From: JBGQBN01 sp041494805
Lineage (GTDB): Bacteria; Acidobacteriota; Terriglobia; Terriglobales; Acidobacteriaceae
Assembly: GCA_041494805.1 (NCBI GenBank)
Contig: JBGQBN010000016.1
Coordinates: 9,751-73,750, forward strand
DNA length: 64,000 bases
Direction: 5' to 3'
The notes under the pieces are model-generated. The model was not told the origin of the DNA. It saw only the letters and a list, made by a program, of their open reading frames with translations, and did not search any database. The translations under genes were made by a program, and so were the position numbers. Shown piece by piece: positions 1 to 6,516 of the stretch; position 1 is the stretch's first letter; each line of letters starts with the position of its first letter.

Positions 1-1
1 T

Positions 2-481
2 CTGCGACAGTTACTTGATCTGGCCGGTGGTGTCGCAGGCGGTGGAAAGTTGCAGGCGGTTCTGATTGGCGGAGCGGCGGGCGCATTTCTGGGACCGAAC
101 GATCTGAACACGGCGCTGACGTTTGAGGGCACGCGGGCTGCCGGGGCTGCGCTGGGGTCGGCGGTGGTTATGCCGTTCGACGATACGGTGAATCTGCGAG
201 AAATATTGCTGCGCATTGCATCGTTTTTTCGTGACGAATCCTGCGGCCAATGTGTTCCCTGCCGGGTGGGGACGGTCCGCCAAGAGGAAATTCTGCAGCG
301 GCTGGCTGCGGGTCAGCCCTTGGCGTCACAGGCCACGGAACTGGTGATGTTGAAGGAAGTAGGCCAGGCGATGCGCGACGCCTCCATTTGCGGGCTGGGG
401 CAGACGGCTTCGAGTGCGATTGAATCGGCGTTGGCCAGGTTCGCTATTTTCGAAGCCAAGGTTTTCGAGGGGGAGCGATGA
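2..481 (+). CDS. NuoF-like NADH-binding flavoprotein subunit, C-terminal part
   Basis: The reading frame is open from base 2, so the gene starts before the window and only the last 159 residues are seen. They contain the iron-sulfur motif ESCGQCVPCRVGT and a later cysteine in SICGLGQTASS. This four-cysteine 4Fe-4S site is typical of the C-terminus of NuoF, HoxF and formate-dehydrogenase beta subunits, which pass electrons between NAD(H)/FMN and an iron-sulfur chain. The stop overlaps the next start as ATGA, implying translational coupling to the iron-sulfur subunit. Whether it belongs to complex I, a hydrogenase or an NAD-linked formate dehydrogenase cannot be decided here. The next gene's domain order favours formate dehydrogenase. 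Confidence 0.88.
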   Translation: MRQLLDLAGGVAGGGKLQAVLIGGAAGAFLGPNDLNTALTFEGTRAAGAALGSAVVMPFDDTVNLREILLRIASFFRDESCGQCVPCRVGTVRQEEILQRLAAGQPLASQATELVMLKEVGQAMRDASICGLGQTASSAIESALARFAIFEAKVFEGER

Positions 482-1503
482 GCACGCAAAGCGCGCCGAG
501 CCTGAAGATTCCCGTGCCTCGCGGTCCGCTGCCGATCTTGCCACCGCCGCGTCCGGCGCGGATGGTCGAGATCAGCGTGGACGGAAAACCGGTCTCCATC
601 CCGGAGGGTTCCACGCTCTTGGAAGCGGCGCGCAGCATCGGCATTGACACGCCTACGCTTTGCTTCCTGGAAAATCTGACCCCGGTGAACGTTTGCCGCA
701 TCTGCGTGGTGGAAGTCGAGGGGTCACGTGCGCTGGTTCCGGCATGCTCGCGCCAAGCCGAGCCCGGCATGGTGGTTACGACAGATTCGGAACGGGTGTG
801 TGTCAGCCGGCGGCTGGTGCTGGAGCTGCTGGCTTCGTCGGTGGACGTCTCGACCGCGCCGCAGTTCCAGGAATACATGCGGCGCTATGACGCCCGGCCT
901 GAGCGCTTCGGGAAGGCGGCGCCGCCGGCGGCGGCCGGGGAACGCGATGGCGCGCAGCCGGGCCATCACCACGGGGCGGAAGCTGGCTCCGCAGGACATT
1001 TTTCAGCAGAACGTGTTTCCGCAGAACATGTTTCCGCAAGCGTGGCCCAGCCGGTCAAGATTGACAACGCGCTCTACGTGCGCGACTACGGCAAGTGCAT
1101 CCTATGCTACAAGTGCGTGGAAGCCTGCGGAGTGGATGCGCAAAACACCTTTGCCATCGCGGTCGCGGGACGCGGCTTTGGGGCTCGTATCTCTACCGAA
1201 TACAACACGCCGTTGACCGATTCGGCGTGCGTTTATTGCGGCAACTGCATCGGAGTGTGTCCCACGGGGGCACTTATGTTCCGCAGCGAGTTCGAGATGC
1301 GCCAGGCCGGTACATGGGATGAGTCCAAACAGACGCGTACCGATACCATCTGTCCTTATTGCGGCGTGGGCTGCACTCTCACCGTGCATGTGCAGGACGA
1401 GAAGATCGTCAAGGTGAGCTCACCTCTCGACCAGGAAATCACGAATGGACATCTTTGCATTAAGGGGCGGTTTGGTTGGGAGTGGGTCAATCAGAAGAAG
1501 TAG
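478..1503 (+). CDS. FdhA/NuoG-type iron-sulfur protein, truncated before the molybdopterin domain
   Basis: The 341-residue product has a 2Fe-2S plant-type ferredoxin domain (C62, C73, C76, C90), two 4Fe-4S sites (C207/C210/C213/C217 and C251/C254/C257/C261) and the Fe4S4 motif opening molybdopterin oxidoreductases (CPYCGVGC from C292, C327). The chain then ends in WVNQKK followed by TAG. Family members with this order normally continue for several hundred residues into the molybdopterin catalytic domain. None follows here; a repeat island starts about 25 bases after the stop. The linker at residues 145-190 is low-complexity, His-rich and includes a 15-base tandem repeat. It could be a separately encoded electron-transfer subunit or a truncated remnant. 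Confidence 0.82.
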   Translation: MSTQSAPSLKIPVPRGPLPILPPPRPARMVEISVDGKPVSIPEGSTLLEAARSIGIDTPTLCFLENLTPVNVCRICVVEVEGSRALVPACSRQAEPGMVVTTDSERVCVSRRLVLELLASSVDVSTAPQFQEYMRRYDARPERFGKAAPPAAAGERDGAQPGHHHGAEAGSAGHFSAERVSAEHVSASVAQPVKIDNALYVRDYGKCILCYKCVEACGVDAQNTFAIAVAGRGFGARISTEYNTPLTDSACVYCGNCIGVCPTGALMFRSEFEMRQAGTWDESKQTRTDTICPYCGVGCTLTVHVQDEKIVKVSSPLDQEITNGHLCIKGRFGWEWVNQKK

Positions 1504-1526
1504 CTTCGTCATTCTTGCCGTCCCCA

Positions 1527-1633
1527 TCACCCACCCTTTTCGCAAAGAACGCGAAAAAGGGTGGGGCACCCCGTGTAGTTTTCTGGTCGGTTGACGACTA
1601 TGCTTCTCCTCGAACGGGTGGGCCACCCGCCCA
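1527..1633 (+). repeat. Repeat A, copy 1 (107 bases)
   Basis: Begins with a hairpin formed by CCACCCTTTT and AAAAAGGGTGG and ends with GGGTGGGCCACCCGCCCA. It aligns without gaps to copy 2 at 2313-2419, with scattered substitutions. Confidence 0.85.
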
Positions 1634-1860
1634 TTTCCCCAAGCAAGAACGCGGGGATAACAGCGAATACCACATACCAACCAGCAGCCGCCGTTGGAGA
1701 CAAGGCACACACCTCCGCATCGTCGCAAGTGATCTCCAAACGTCCCCCTGTCCGGGCAACAACATATTTCCGAACAGACGAAACACAGTCCGGAGACCAT
1801 TCTTCCGACGCGGACATGTTACCCATAGATCACTTCTGCGTAAATGCACAATCCTGAGAA

Positions 1861-1927
1861 ATCAAACCCCAGCGGCTGAAGCCGAGGATATTTTCAGCAA
1901 CTTACGGCACGACTGAAGTCGTGCCCT
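1861..1927 (+). repeat. Repeat B, copy 1 (REP-like palindrome unit)
   Basis: A 67-base unit with two small palindromes, CGGCTGAAGCCG and GGCACGACTGAAGTCGTGCC. Only one base differs from the copy at 2176-2242. The second palindrome belongs to the same family as the elements at 5691 and 16677. Confidence 0.88.
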
Positions 1928-2175
1928 TCCCAAAGGGATGAGCTGCAAGACGCGTTAGTTGGGAAAGAGGGAGAGGCAGCGTGTCAGGGTATTGTCCTTG
2001 TGCGCCTAGAGCGCGCACGGCGTACGCAGCGCAGGGAGAACGCCTCAATGCCGTGGTGGAGGGTTTGGCTTGGCAGAGGGGTCCCCTCGGCAAGCTCGGG
2101 GCAGGCTCTTCGACTGCGTGGCTGCTTCGCGATGCGAAGCATCCACTCCGTTCAGGATGACAGATGGGAAAGAAA

Positions 2176-2242
2176 ATCAAACCTCAGCGGCTGAAGCCGA
2201 GGATATTTTCAGCAACTTACGGCACGACTGAAGTCGTGCCCT
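2176..2242 (+). repeat. Repeat B, copy 2
   Basis: Matches 1861-1927 at 66 of 67 bases. Near identity implies recent duplication or gene conversion. Confidence 0.88.
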
Positions 2243-2312
2243 CCCGGGTGGTTGCTTGGGGCACTCACTGTTTTGTTGGTCCTGCTGAGCGACGCGTCTA
2301 CGACGGTCTCCG

Positions 2313-2419
2313 TCACCCACCCTTTCCGCAAAGAGCGCGAAAAAGGGTGGGGCACCCCTGCGGTTTTCTGTTCAGGTTGCCGACTCTGCTTCTCCTCGAA
2401 AGGGTGGGCCACACGCCCA
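2313..2419 (+). repeat. Repeat A, copy 2 (107 bases)
   Basis: Same length and order of sub-motifs as 1527-1633, with a CCACCCTTT/AAAGGGTGG hairpin at its left end. More diverged than the B copies, so the two repeat classes probably duplicated at different times. Confidence 0.85.
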
Positions 2420-2548
2420 GAACATTCAACCGACTCGAAAACGAATCAACGTTTGGAGAGAATCGCGAGTTGCTGGATGCGACACGCAGCACTAGAATGA
2501 ACCCGCCAATCAGACCCATCATAATCGGATACTCAGTCAGGAGGAGAT

Positions 2549-3013
2549 ATGAAAATAAGAACAGTCGTACTGACTCTGGCGCTGTGCTTGGTCGGAGTAG
2601 CAGTGTGCTTTGCTGTCGATGCGAATATGGGCACCTGGAAGCTGAACGAGGCCAAATCGAAGTTCGCCCCTGGGGCGCCGAAGAACAACACGGTTGTCTA
2701 CGAGGCCGCGGGTGACAACGTGAAGGTCACCGTGGATGGCACCGACAGCGACGCTAAGCCCCTGCACAACGAGTGGACGGGCAAGTTTGACGAGAAAGAC
2801 TACCCCGTCACCGGCGATCCGAGTTCAGACGCGCGGTCGTACAAGAGGGTTGATGACCGCACGTTGGAGTTAACCGTTAAGAAAGACGGCAAGGCTACCG
2901 CCACCGGTCGAATTGTCGTGTCAGCCGATGGCAAGAGCCGCACCATCAGTACGAGCGGAACCGATTCGAAAGGCAAAGAGGTCAAAAACACTGCGGTGTA
3001 TGACAAGCAGTAG
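2549..3013 (+). CDS. Small secreted protein of unknown function
   Basis: The 154-residue protein starts with a clear signal peptide (MKIRTVVLTLALCLVGVAVC, cleavage near FA-VD). A mature domain rich in Lys, Asp, Thr and beta-strand pattern follows, starting NMGTWKLNEAKSKF. The start is supported by a strong AGGAGGAG just upstream of the ATG. The layout recalls the lipocalin-like small exported proteins common in Acidobacteriota, where the WKLN..KSKF opening recurs; this is from memory, not a search. A good stem-loop terminator follows, so it is probably a single-gene transcript. No catalytic motif is visible. Confidence 0.82.
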   Translation: MKIRTVVLTLALCLVGVAVCFAVDANMGTWKLNEAKSKFAPGAPKNNTVVYEAAGDNVKVTVDGTDSDAKPLHNEWTGKFDEKDYPVTGDPSSDARSYKRVDDRTLELTVKKDGKATATGRIVVSADGKSRTISTSGTDSKGKEVKNTAVYDKQ

Positions 3014-3046
3014 CGGGATCTCTCCCGAGGGCTGATAGTAACAGTG

Positions 3047-3084
3047 ATGCCCTTCCGCTCGGTTCTGAACGGGAGGGCATTTTG
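3047..3084 (+). terminator. Rho-independent-type terminator after the small secreted protein
   Basis: An 11-bp stem (ATGCCCTTCCG with CGGGAGGGCAT, one G-T pair) closes a 12-base loop and is followed by TTTTG. It lies 34 bases after the stop at 3013. Confidence 0.75.
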
Positions 3085-3173
3085 TAGATAGCCAAACTTA
3101 GGAAACCGACTTCTTTCGCGCTCACATTTACGTCATCAGTCGGTGTCAAACGACGATTCCTGGCGCAAAACCT

Positions 3174-3211
3174 CCATTTCACCAGTAATCCGGTCGTGAT
3201 TGTAAACGCCT
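3174..3211 (+). repeat. 38-base direct repeat, left copy
   Basis: Runs from CCATTTCACCAG to TGTAAACGCCT and matches 3547-3584 with three substitutions in 38. The two copies flank the small gene at 3231-3470. Confidence 0.85.
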
Positions 3212-3230
3212 GTTTGCGGCGACGGCTTAC

Positions 3231-3470
3231 TCATTTCCTGCCGGCTCTGATCTTTGCCCATCGTGCTCTCTGCGCTGCTGCTATCCTCCTGCGTCCTGCA
3301 GCCGAAATAGTTCGCGTTTTGCGCGTTGCTACAGGTCTTGATTTGCCCCCCTGCATGTAGACTTTCCCGAAGGCAGTCAGGGCAGCCGTTACGCGGTGTA
3401 GTTCATCCTCAAGTCGCATGCGTTCCTTCTGGAGTTGGCGGACTACAGACTGCATCAGAGTTTTGGGCAT
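3231..3470 (-). CDS. Small protein with coiled-coil head and basic RRIAAAQRARWAK tail
   Basis: The 79-residue product has a heptad-like head (VRQLQKERMRLEDELHRVTA) followed by a short linker and a very basic tail (AAGRRRIAAAQRARWAKIRA). Small proteins with this coiled-coil plus Lys/Arg/Ala tail recur in Acidobacteriota. The tail could bind nucleic acid, but function is unknown. Its codon pattern and amino-acid makeup look like a real gene. The gene lies between two 38-base direct repeats, as if the gene and its flank had been inserted or duplicated as one unit. Confidence 0.6.
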   Translation of the reverse strand: MPKTLMQSVVRQLQKERMRLEDELHRVTAALTAFGKVYMQGGKSRPVATRKTRTISAAGRRRIAAAQRARWAKIRAGRK

Positions 3471-3546
3471 AGGGTAATGTTATCACTTGTAATTCGGACA
3501 CCAGGACAGTTCCTGCGGGAGGGTCCTGTCAACTGTCGTAAAGCCC

Positions 3547-3584
3547 CCATTTCACCAGAAATCCGGTGGTGAGTGTAAACGCCT
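3547..3584 (+). repeat. 38-base direct repeat, right copy
   Basis: Pairs with 3174-3211 (35 of 38 bases). Together they bracket 3231-3470. Confidence 0.85.
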
Positions 3585-3607
3585 ACCGCTTGGACGATTG
3601 CGGACCA

Positions 3608-3656
3608 GAGTCACAGGTCGAGAGCTCCAGGAATTGTAGCTCCAGACCTGTGACTC
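3608..3656. repeat. Perfect 12-bp inverted repeat
   Basis: GAGTCACAGGTC at 3608-3619 pairs with GACCTGTGACTC at 3645-3656, and the inner GAGCT/AGCTC can extend the structure. No T run follows on either strand. It may be the edge of a lost mobile element or a transcript-end hairpin. Confidence 0.6.
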
Positions 3657-3670
3657 GGGGCACGGCTGGC

Positions 3671-3820
3671 TTAGTAGATGTCGTAGCTGCGCCGCGACTC
3701 TTCCGTCGAGCACTTCTGGAAGCGATCGTTCAGCTTTGACGCGACAGACTTGGGGTCGGAGAGTTCGGTGCGCCAGATATCCCACGCTTTGCCGAAAGCT
3801 TTGCGGCAGCAATCCGTCTT
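3671..3820 (-). pseudogene. Possible gene remnant (C-terminal fragment)
   Basis: A 49-codon open frame with protein-like composition (KAFGKAWDIWRTELSD, then FQKCSTEESRRSYDIY) ends in TAA. A TAG lies directly before its first codon and the frame has no start codon. Overlapping frames look less protein-like. It may be the tail of a decayed gene, but this is weak. Confidence 0.22.
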
Positions 3821-3894
3821 CTATTCTCCAGTGAGGCGTTATAGGATTTCTCCGTAGCACGGCCCTGGGAAGGTCCGATGGTAGACTTGGCGAG

Positions 3895-4263
3895 ATGACG
3901 ACGTTGGGTTACACCATCGTTTTCGTGTCGGATATGGCGCGAAGCGTGGCCTTCTACCGCGACATCATTGGGCTTCCGCTTAAAAATCAGTCGCCGAGTT
4001 GGAGCGAATTTGCCACGGAAGGCTGCACCCTGGCCCTGCGGAAGTCTGAAGCCCACAGCGCACAGCCTAGTGAAGTAGCTGACATCACTGCTGGGACTTG
4101 TCACCCCGGATTCTTTGTCCAAGACATCGATGCGTTCGCCGCGAAGATGAATCAGGCGGGTGTGGCGGTCGTGCTGCCGGTCAAGCTGACGGGCTTTGGA
4201 GCGCGCATGGGTATTTGGCGAGACCCCGATGGGTTGCCTCTATCCGTATTCGAGTCACGGTAG
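3895..4263 (+). CDS. Glyoxalase/bleomycin-resistance (VOC) family protein
   Basis: The 122-residue single-domain protein has the paired beta-alpha-beta-beta-beta pattern of the vicinal oxygen chelate fold. It opens YTIVFVSDMARSVAFYRDII and closes with GIWRDPDGLPLSVFES, a typical VOC C-terminus. Candidate metal-site positions are the Glu in FES and His in TCHPGF. Such proteins act on glyoxal adducts, antibiotics or aromatic substrates, and the substrate here cannot be named. No Shine-Dalgarno is obvious. It stands alone. Confidence 0.85.
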   Translation: MTTLGYTIVFVSDMARSVAFYRDIIGLPLKNQSPSWSEFATEGCTLALRKSEAHSAQPSEVADITAGTCHPGFFVQDIDAFAAKMNQAGVAVVLPVKLTGFGARMGIWRDPDGLPLSVFESR

Positions 4264-4461
4264 ATACCGGCAGGAAATGCCTCGACAGCATACTCGGTTG
4301 CTCGAACTGCTCTTGCCGGCAGAACAGGCGTTTCCCCTTTACATACGCCTACGCAGAGGACGGCTCAGTCGACATCACATCACGATGTGACTCCCAGCCG
4401 TGACAATCCTTCCGGGTCTGCGAAACAATATAGCTGGCAGGCCAAGGGAGCCGCTTGGGGG

Positions 4462-4467
4462 TATAAT
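4462..4467 (+). promoter_or_regulatory. TATAAT -10-like hexamer before the aminotransferase
   Basis: A consensus -10 hexamer overlaps an in-frame ATG at 4466. If it is a promoter, transcription would start after that ATG, which favours the next ATG at 4499. No good -35 is seen. Confidence 0.35.
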
Positions 4468-4498
4468 GACGAGCTTTGTCGCTGTGGAACCAGCCGGT

Positions 4499-5689
4499 AT
4501 GGAACCCATCACACAATACGAACTCCGCCTGGCCGAGCGCATGTCACGGCTGGGGACTGAGACTGCTTTTGAAGTCCTGAACAAGGCCCGGGCGCTGGAG
4601 CGTCAGGGCAAGGAAATCATCCACCTGGAAATTGGCGAGCCGGACTTCGACACGCCGAAGAATGTGGTCGAGGCGGGAGTGGCGGCGCTGCAGAAAGGTT
4701 GGACCCACTACGGGCCGTCGGCCGGGCTGCCGGAACTGCGTCAGGCGATTGCTGAGGATGTGAGCCGCTCGCGTGGAGTGAAAGTCACGAGTGATGAGGT
4801 GGTGGTGGTCCCCGGCGGTAAGCCGATTATTTTCTTTACGATTCTGGCGCTTGCTGATGTTGGAGATGAGGTCATATTTCCGAATCCGGGCTTCCCCATT
4901 TATGAATCGATGATTCGTTACGTGGGGGCGCGGGCTGTGCCCATTCGGCTGCGTGAGGAGAGGGATTTCGGATTTGACGTGGATGAGTTGGCTTCGCTGA
5001 TCACCGAGCGGACCAAGCTGATCATCATTAATTCGCCGCACAATCCGACCGGGGGGGTGCTGAGCAAGAACGATATTCGCGATATTGCCGACGCGATTGG
5101 CGATCGCAACATCATGGTGCTTTCGGATGAGATTTATAGCCGGCTGATCTTCGACGGCGAGCATTACTCGATTATGTCCGTGCCTGGCTTCAAGGAACGG
5201 ACGATCCTGCTGGATGGCTTTTCGAAAACCTATGCCATGACGGGATGGCGCATGGGGTACGGCGTGATGCGGCCGGACCTGGCTACGCACATCACGCGGC
5301 TGATGACCAACTCCAATTCGTGTACGGCCAGCTTCACGCAGGTCGCGGGGATCGAGGCGGTGCGGGGTGACCAGTCGTCGGTGGAGCGCATGCGGGCTGA
5401 GTTCAAGCGGCGGCGCGATGTGGTGGTGGCCGGACTGAACAAGATCAAAGGCTTTTCGTGCCGGATGCCCAAGGGCGCGTTCTATGTTTTTCCGAATGTT
5501 ACTAAGACTGGTTGGAAGTCGAAGAAACTGGCGGATGCCTTGCTGGAAGAAGCTGGTGTGGCCTGCTTGTCAGGAACAGCATTCGGTGATTTTGGAGAAG
5601 GCTATCTGCGCTTCAGCGTGGCTAATTCGATGGAGAACCTGAACAAGGCGCTGGATCGGATTGACCAATGGACGAAGCGGAATTTGTAG
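4499..5689 (+). CDS. Pyridoxal-phosphate aminotransferase, class I/II (aspartate aminotransferase-like)
   Basis: The 396-residue protein matches the family's usual length. It shows the N-terminal substrate loop (EIGEPDFDTPKNV), NSPHNPTGGVL with the cofactor-contacting Asn, and the Schiff-base lysine K243 in DGFSKTYAMTGWRMGY. A conserved arginine near the end, in YLRFSVANS, binds the substrate carboxylate in this fold. It probably transaminates aspartate or another amino acid with 2-oxoglutarate in the cytoplasm. In-frame ATGs exist at 4400 and 4466. I chose 4499 because a TATAAT overlaps the 4466 codon and this gives a normal length. A REP-like element follows the stop directly. Confidence 0.9.
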   Translation: MEPITQYELRLAERMSRLGTETAFEVLNKARALERQGKEIIHLEIGEPDFDTPKNVVEAGVAALQKGWTHYGPSAGLPELRQAIAEDVSRSRGVKVTSDEVVVVPGGKPIIFFTILALADVGDEVIFPNPGFPIYESMIRYVGARAVPIRLREERDFGFDVDELASLITERTKLIIINSPHNPTGGVLSKNDIRDIADAIGDRNIMVLSDEIYSRLIFDGEHYSIMSVPGFKERTILLDGFSKTYAMTGWRMGYGVMRPDLATHITRLMTNSNSCTASFTQVAGIEAVRGDQSSVERMRAEFKRRRDVVVAGLNKIKGFSCRMPKGAFYVFPNVTKTGWKSKKLADALLEEAGVACLSGTAFGDFGEGYLRFSVANSMENLNKALDRIDQWTKRNL

Positions 5690-5690
5690 G

Positions 5691-5746
5691 GCGGCTAAAG
5701 CCGCGTGATTTAGTGCGTCTGGCGGCACGGCTGAAGCCGTGCCCTC
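5691..5746 (+). repeat. REP-like double palindrome
   Basis: Two palindromes about 20 bases apart: GCGGCTAAAGCCGC and GGCACGGCTGAAGCCGTGCC. The same pair, in the same order and spacing, recurs at 16677-16733. Related single units lie at 1861 and 2176. Confidence 0.85.
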
Positions 5747-5839
5747 CCGTCGGGGCTCTCCCACCTGGGCCGCGCCCTCCGGCCTGTGCCGGTTGACAAT
5801 CATCTTTGCCGCCGAGCATGATGTCGGCGGGAAAAGTTC

Positions 5840-6358
5840 ATGTCACCTGCCAAGAAGCCTTCTAAGAACCGTCCTCCCAAAGCTGGCCGACCACATATGC
5901 CGGGCTATGGTATCCCGAAGCATAAGAAGGGACTCCTTTCCTGGAGCTGGGCCGAGCAGCGCCTGAAGAAGTCACACAACTATTGGATTACAACCACGAA
6001 GCCGGATGGGGCCCCGCACACCATGGTGGTATGGGGCTTGTGGCTCGATGGAGTTTTTATATTCAGCACGGGGCGGCAGTCGCGCAAGGCGCGGAACCTG
6101 GCTGAAAACCAGCACTGCGTGCTTTGCACCGAACACGCGCACGAAGCGGTCATTGTCGAAGGCATAGCCGAACTGGCGGAAGTGCCTCTGCGCCGCGAAT
6201 TCCTCAAGAAGTACGAGCGGAAGTACCGCTTCGACATGTCAGCATTCGAGCAGGATATCCTCTCGAAGAAAGAGCCGGTTTTCACGGTTCGTCCGCGGGT
6301 GGCGTTTGGGCTGTATGAAAAAAACTTCATGGGCAGCGCTACCCGTTGGCAGTTTTAA
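5840..6358 (+). CDS. Pyridoxamine-phosphate-oxidase-like flavin/F420-binding protein
   Basis: The 172-residue protein has the split-barrel fold signature of the PNPOx-like family: NYWITTTKPDGAPHTMVVWG, FIFSTGRQSRKARNL, then CVLCTEHAHEAVIVEGIAE. Members bind FMN, F420 or heme and reduce small molecules. Substrate and cofactor cannot be told from sequence alone. The first 40 residues are a basic extension (PAKKPSKNRPPKAGRP). ATG is used without a strong ribosome site. It sits alone between a REP element and the transketolase gene. Confidence 0.83.
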   Translation: MSPAKKPSKNRPPKAGRPHMPGYGIPKHKKGLLSWSWAEQRLKKSHNYWITTTKPDGAPHTMVVWGLWLDGVFIFSTGRQSRKARNLAENQHCVLCTEHAHEAVIVEGIAELAEVPLRREFLKKYERKYRFDMSAFEQDILSKKEPVFTVRPRVAFGLYEKNFMGSATRWQF

Positions 6359-6516
6359 AGCAGCGAACTGCTAGTTGTCCTGCGATGTTGTTTCCCGTCA
6401 CCATGTCTTGTGATCCTGCTCACTGATCGATGTGCTATTGGGGTCTAGGCTCAGCCTGTGGACCAGCAGCGGGCCCGGCACGCTTCTGTCTGCGCCGGCC
6501 GCGAAAGGATAGCGTC

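Larger units (their letters stand above)
1504..2534. repeat. Gene-free repeat island of nested direct repeats
   Basis: About 1 kb without a convincing gene. Two copies of a 107-base unit (1527-1633 and 2313-2419) flank two copies of a 67-base unit (1861-1927 and 2176-2242), all in the same orientation. The space between holds the kind of filler seen in dispersed intergenic repeats, including inverted GCTTCGCGATGCGAAGC near 2120-2140. Short open frames across it do not look like proteins and are read from repeat sequence. Confidence 0.7.
3471..3894. other. Non-coding stretch with repeat, inverted repeat and gene remnant
   Basis: Holds the right 38-base direct repeat (3547-3584), a perfect 12-bp inverted repeat (3608-3619 with 3645-3656) and a possible leftward gene remnant (3671-3820). 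No complete gene is evident. Confidence 0.6.

Noticed and set aside
1501..1503. Possible read-through or recoding of the stop in the FdhA-like gene
   Set aside because: The stop is TAG, not the TGA used for selenocysteine, and the sequence after it does not encode the missing domain.
3552..4122. Two longer leftward frames overlapping the VOC gene upstream region
   Set aside because: They change register across the inverted repeat and overlap the VOC gene; composition is Arg/Ser-rich and not protein-like.
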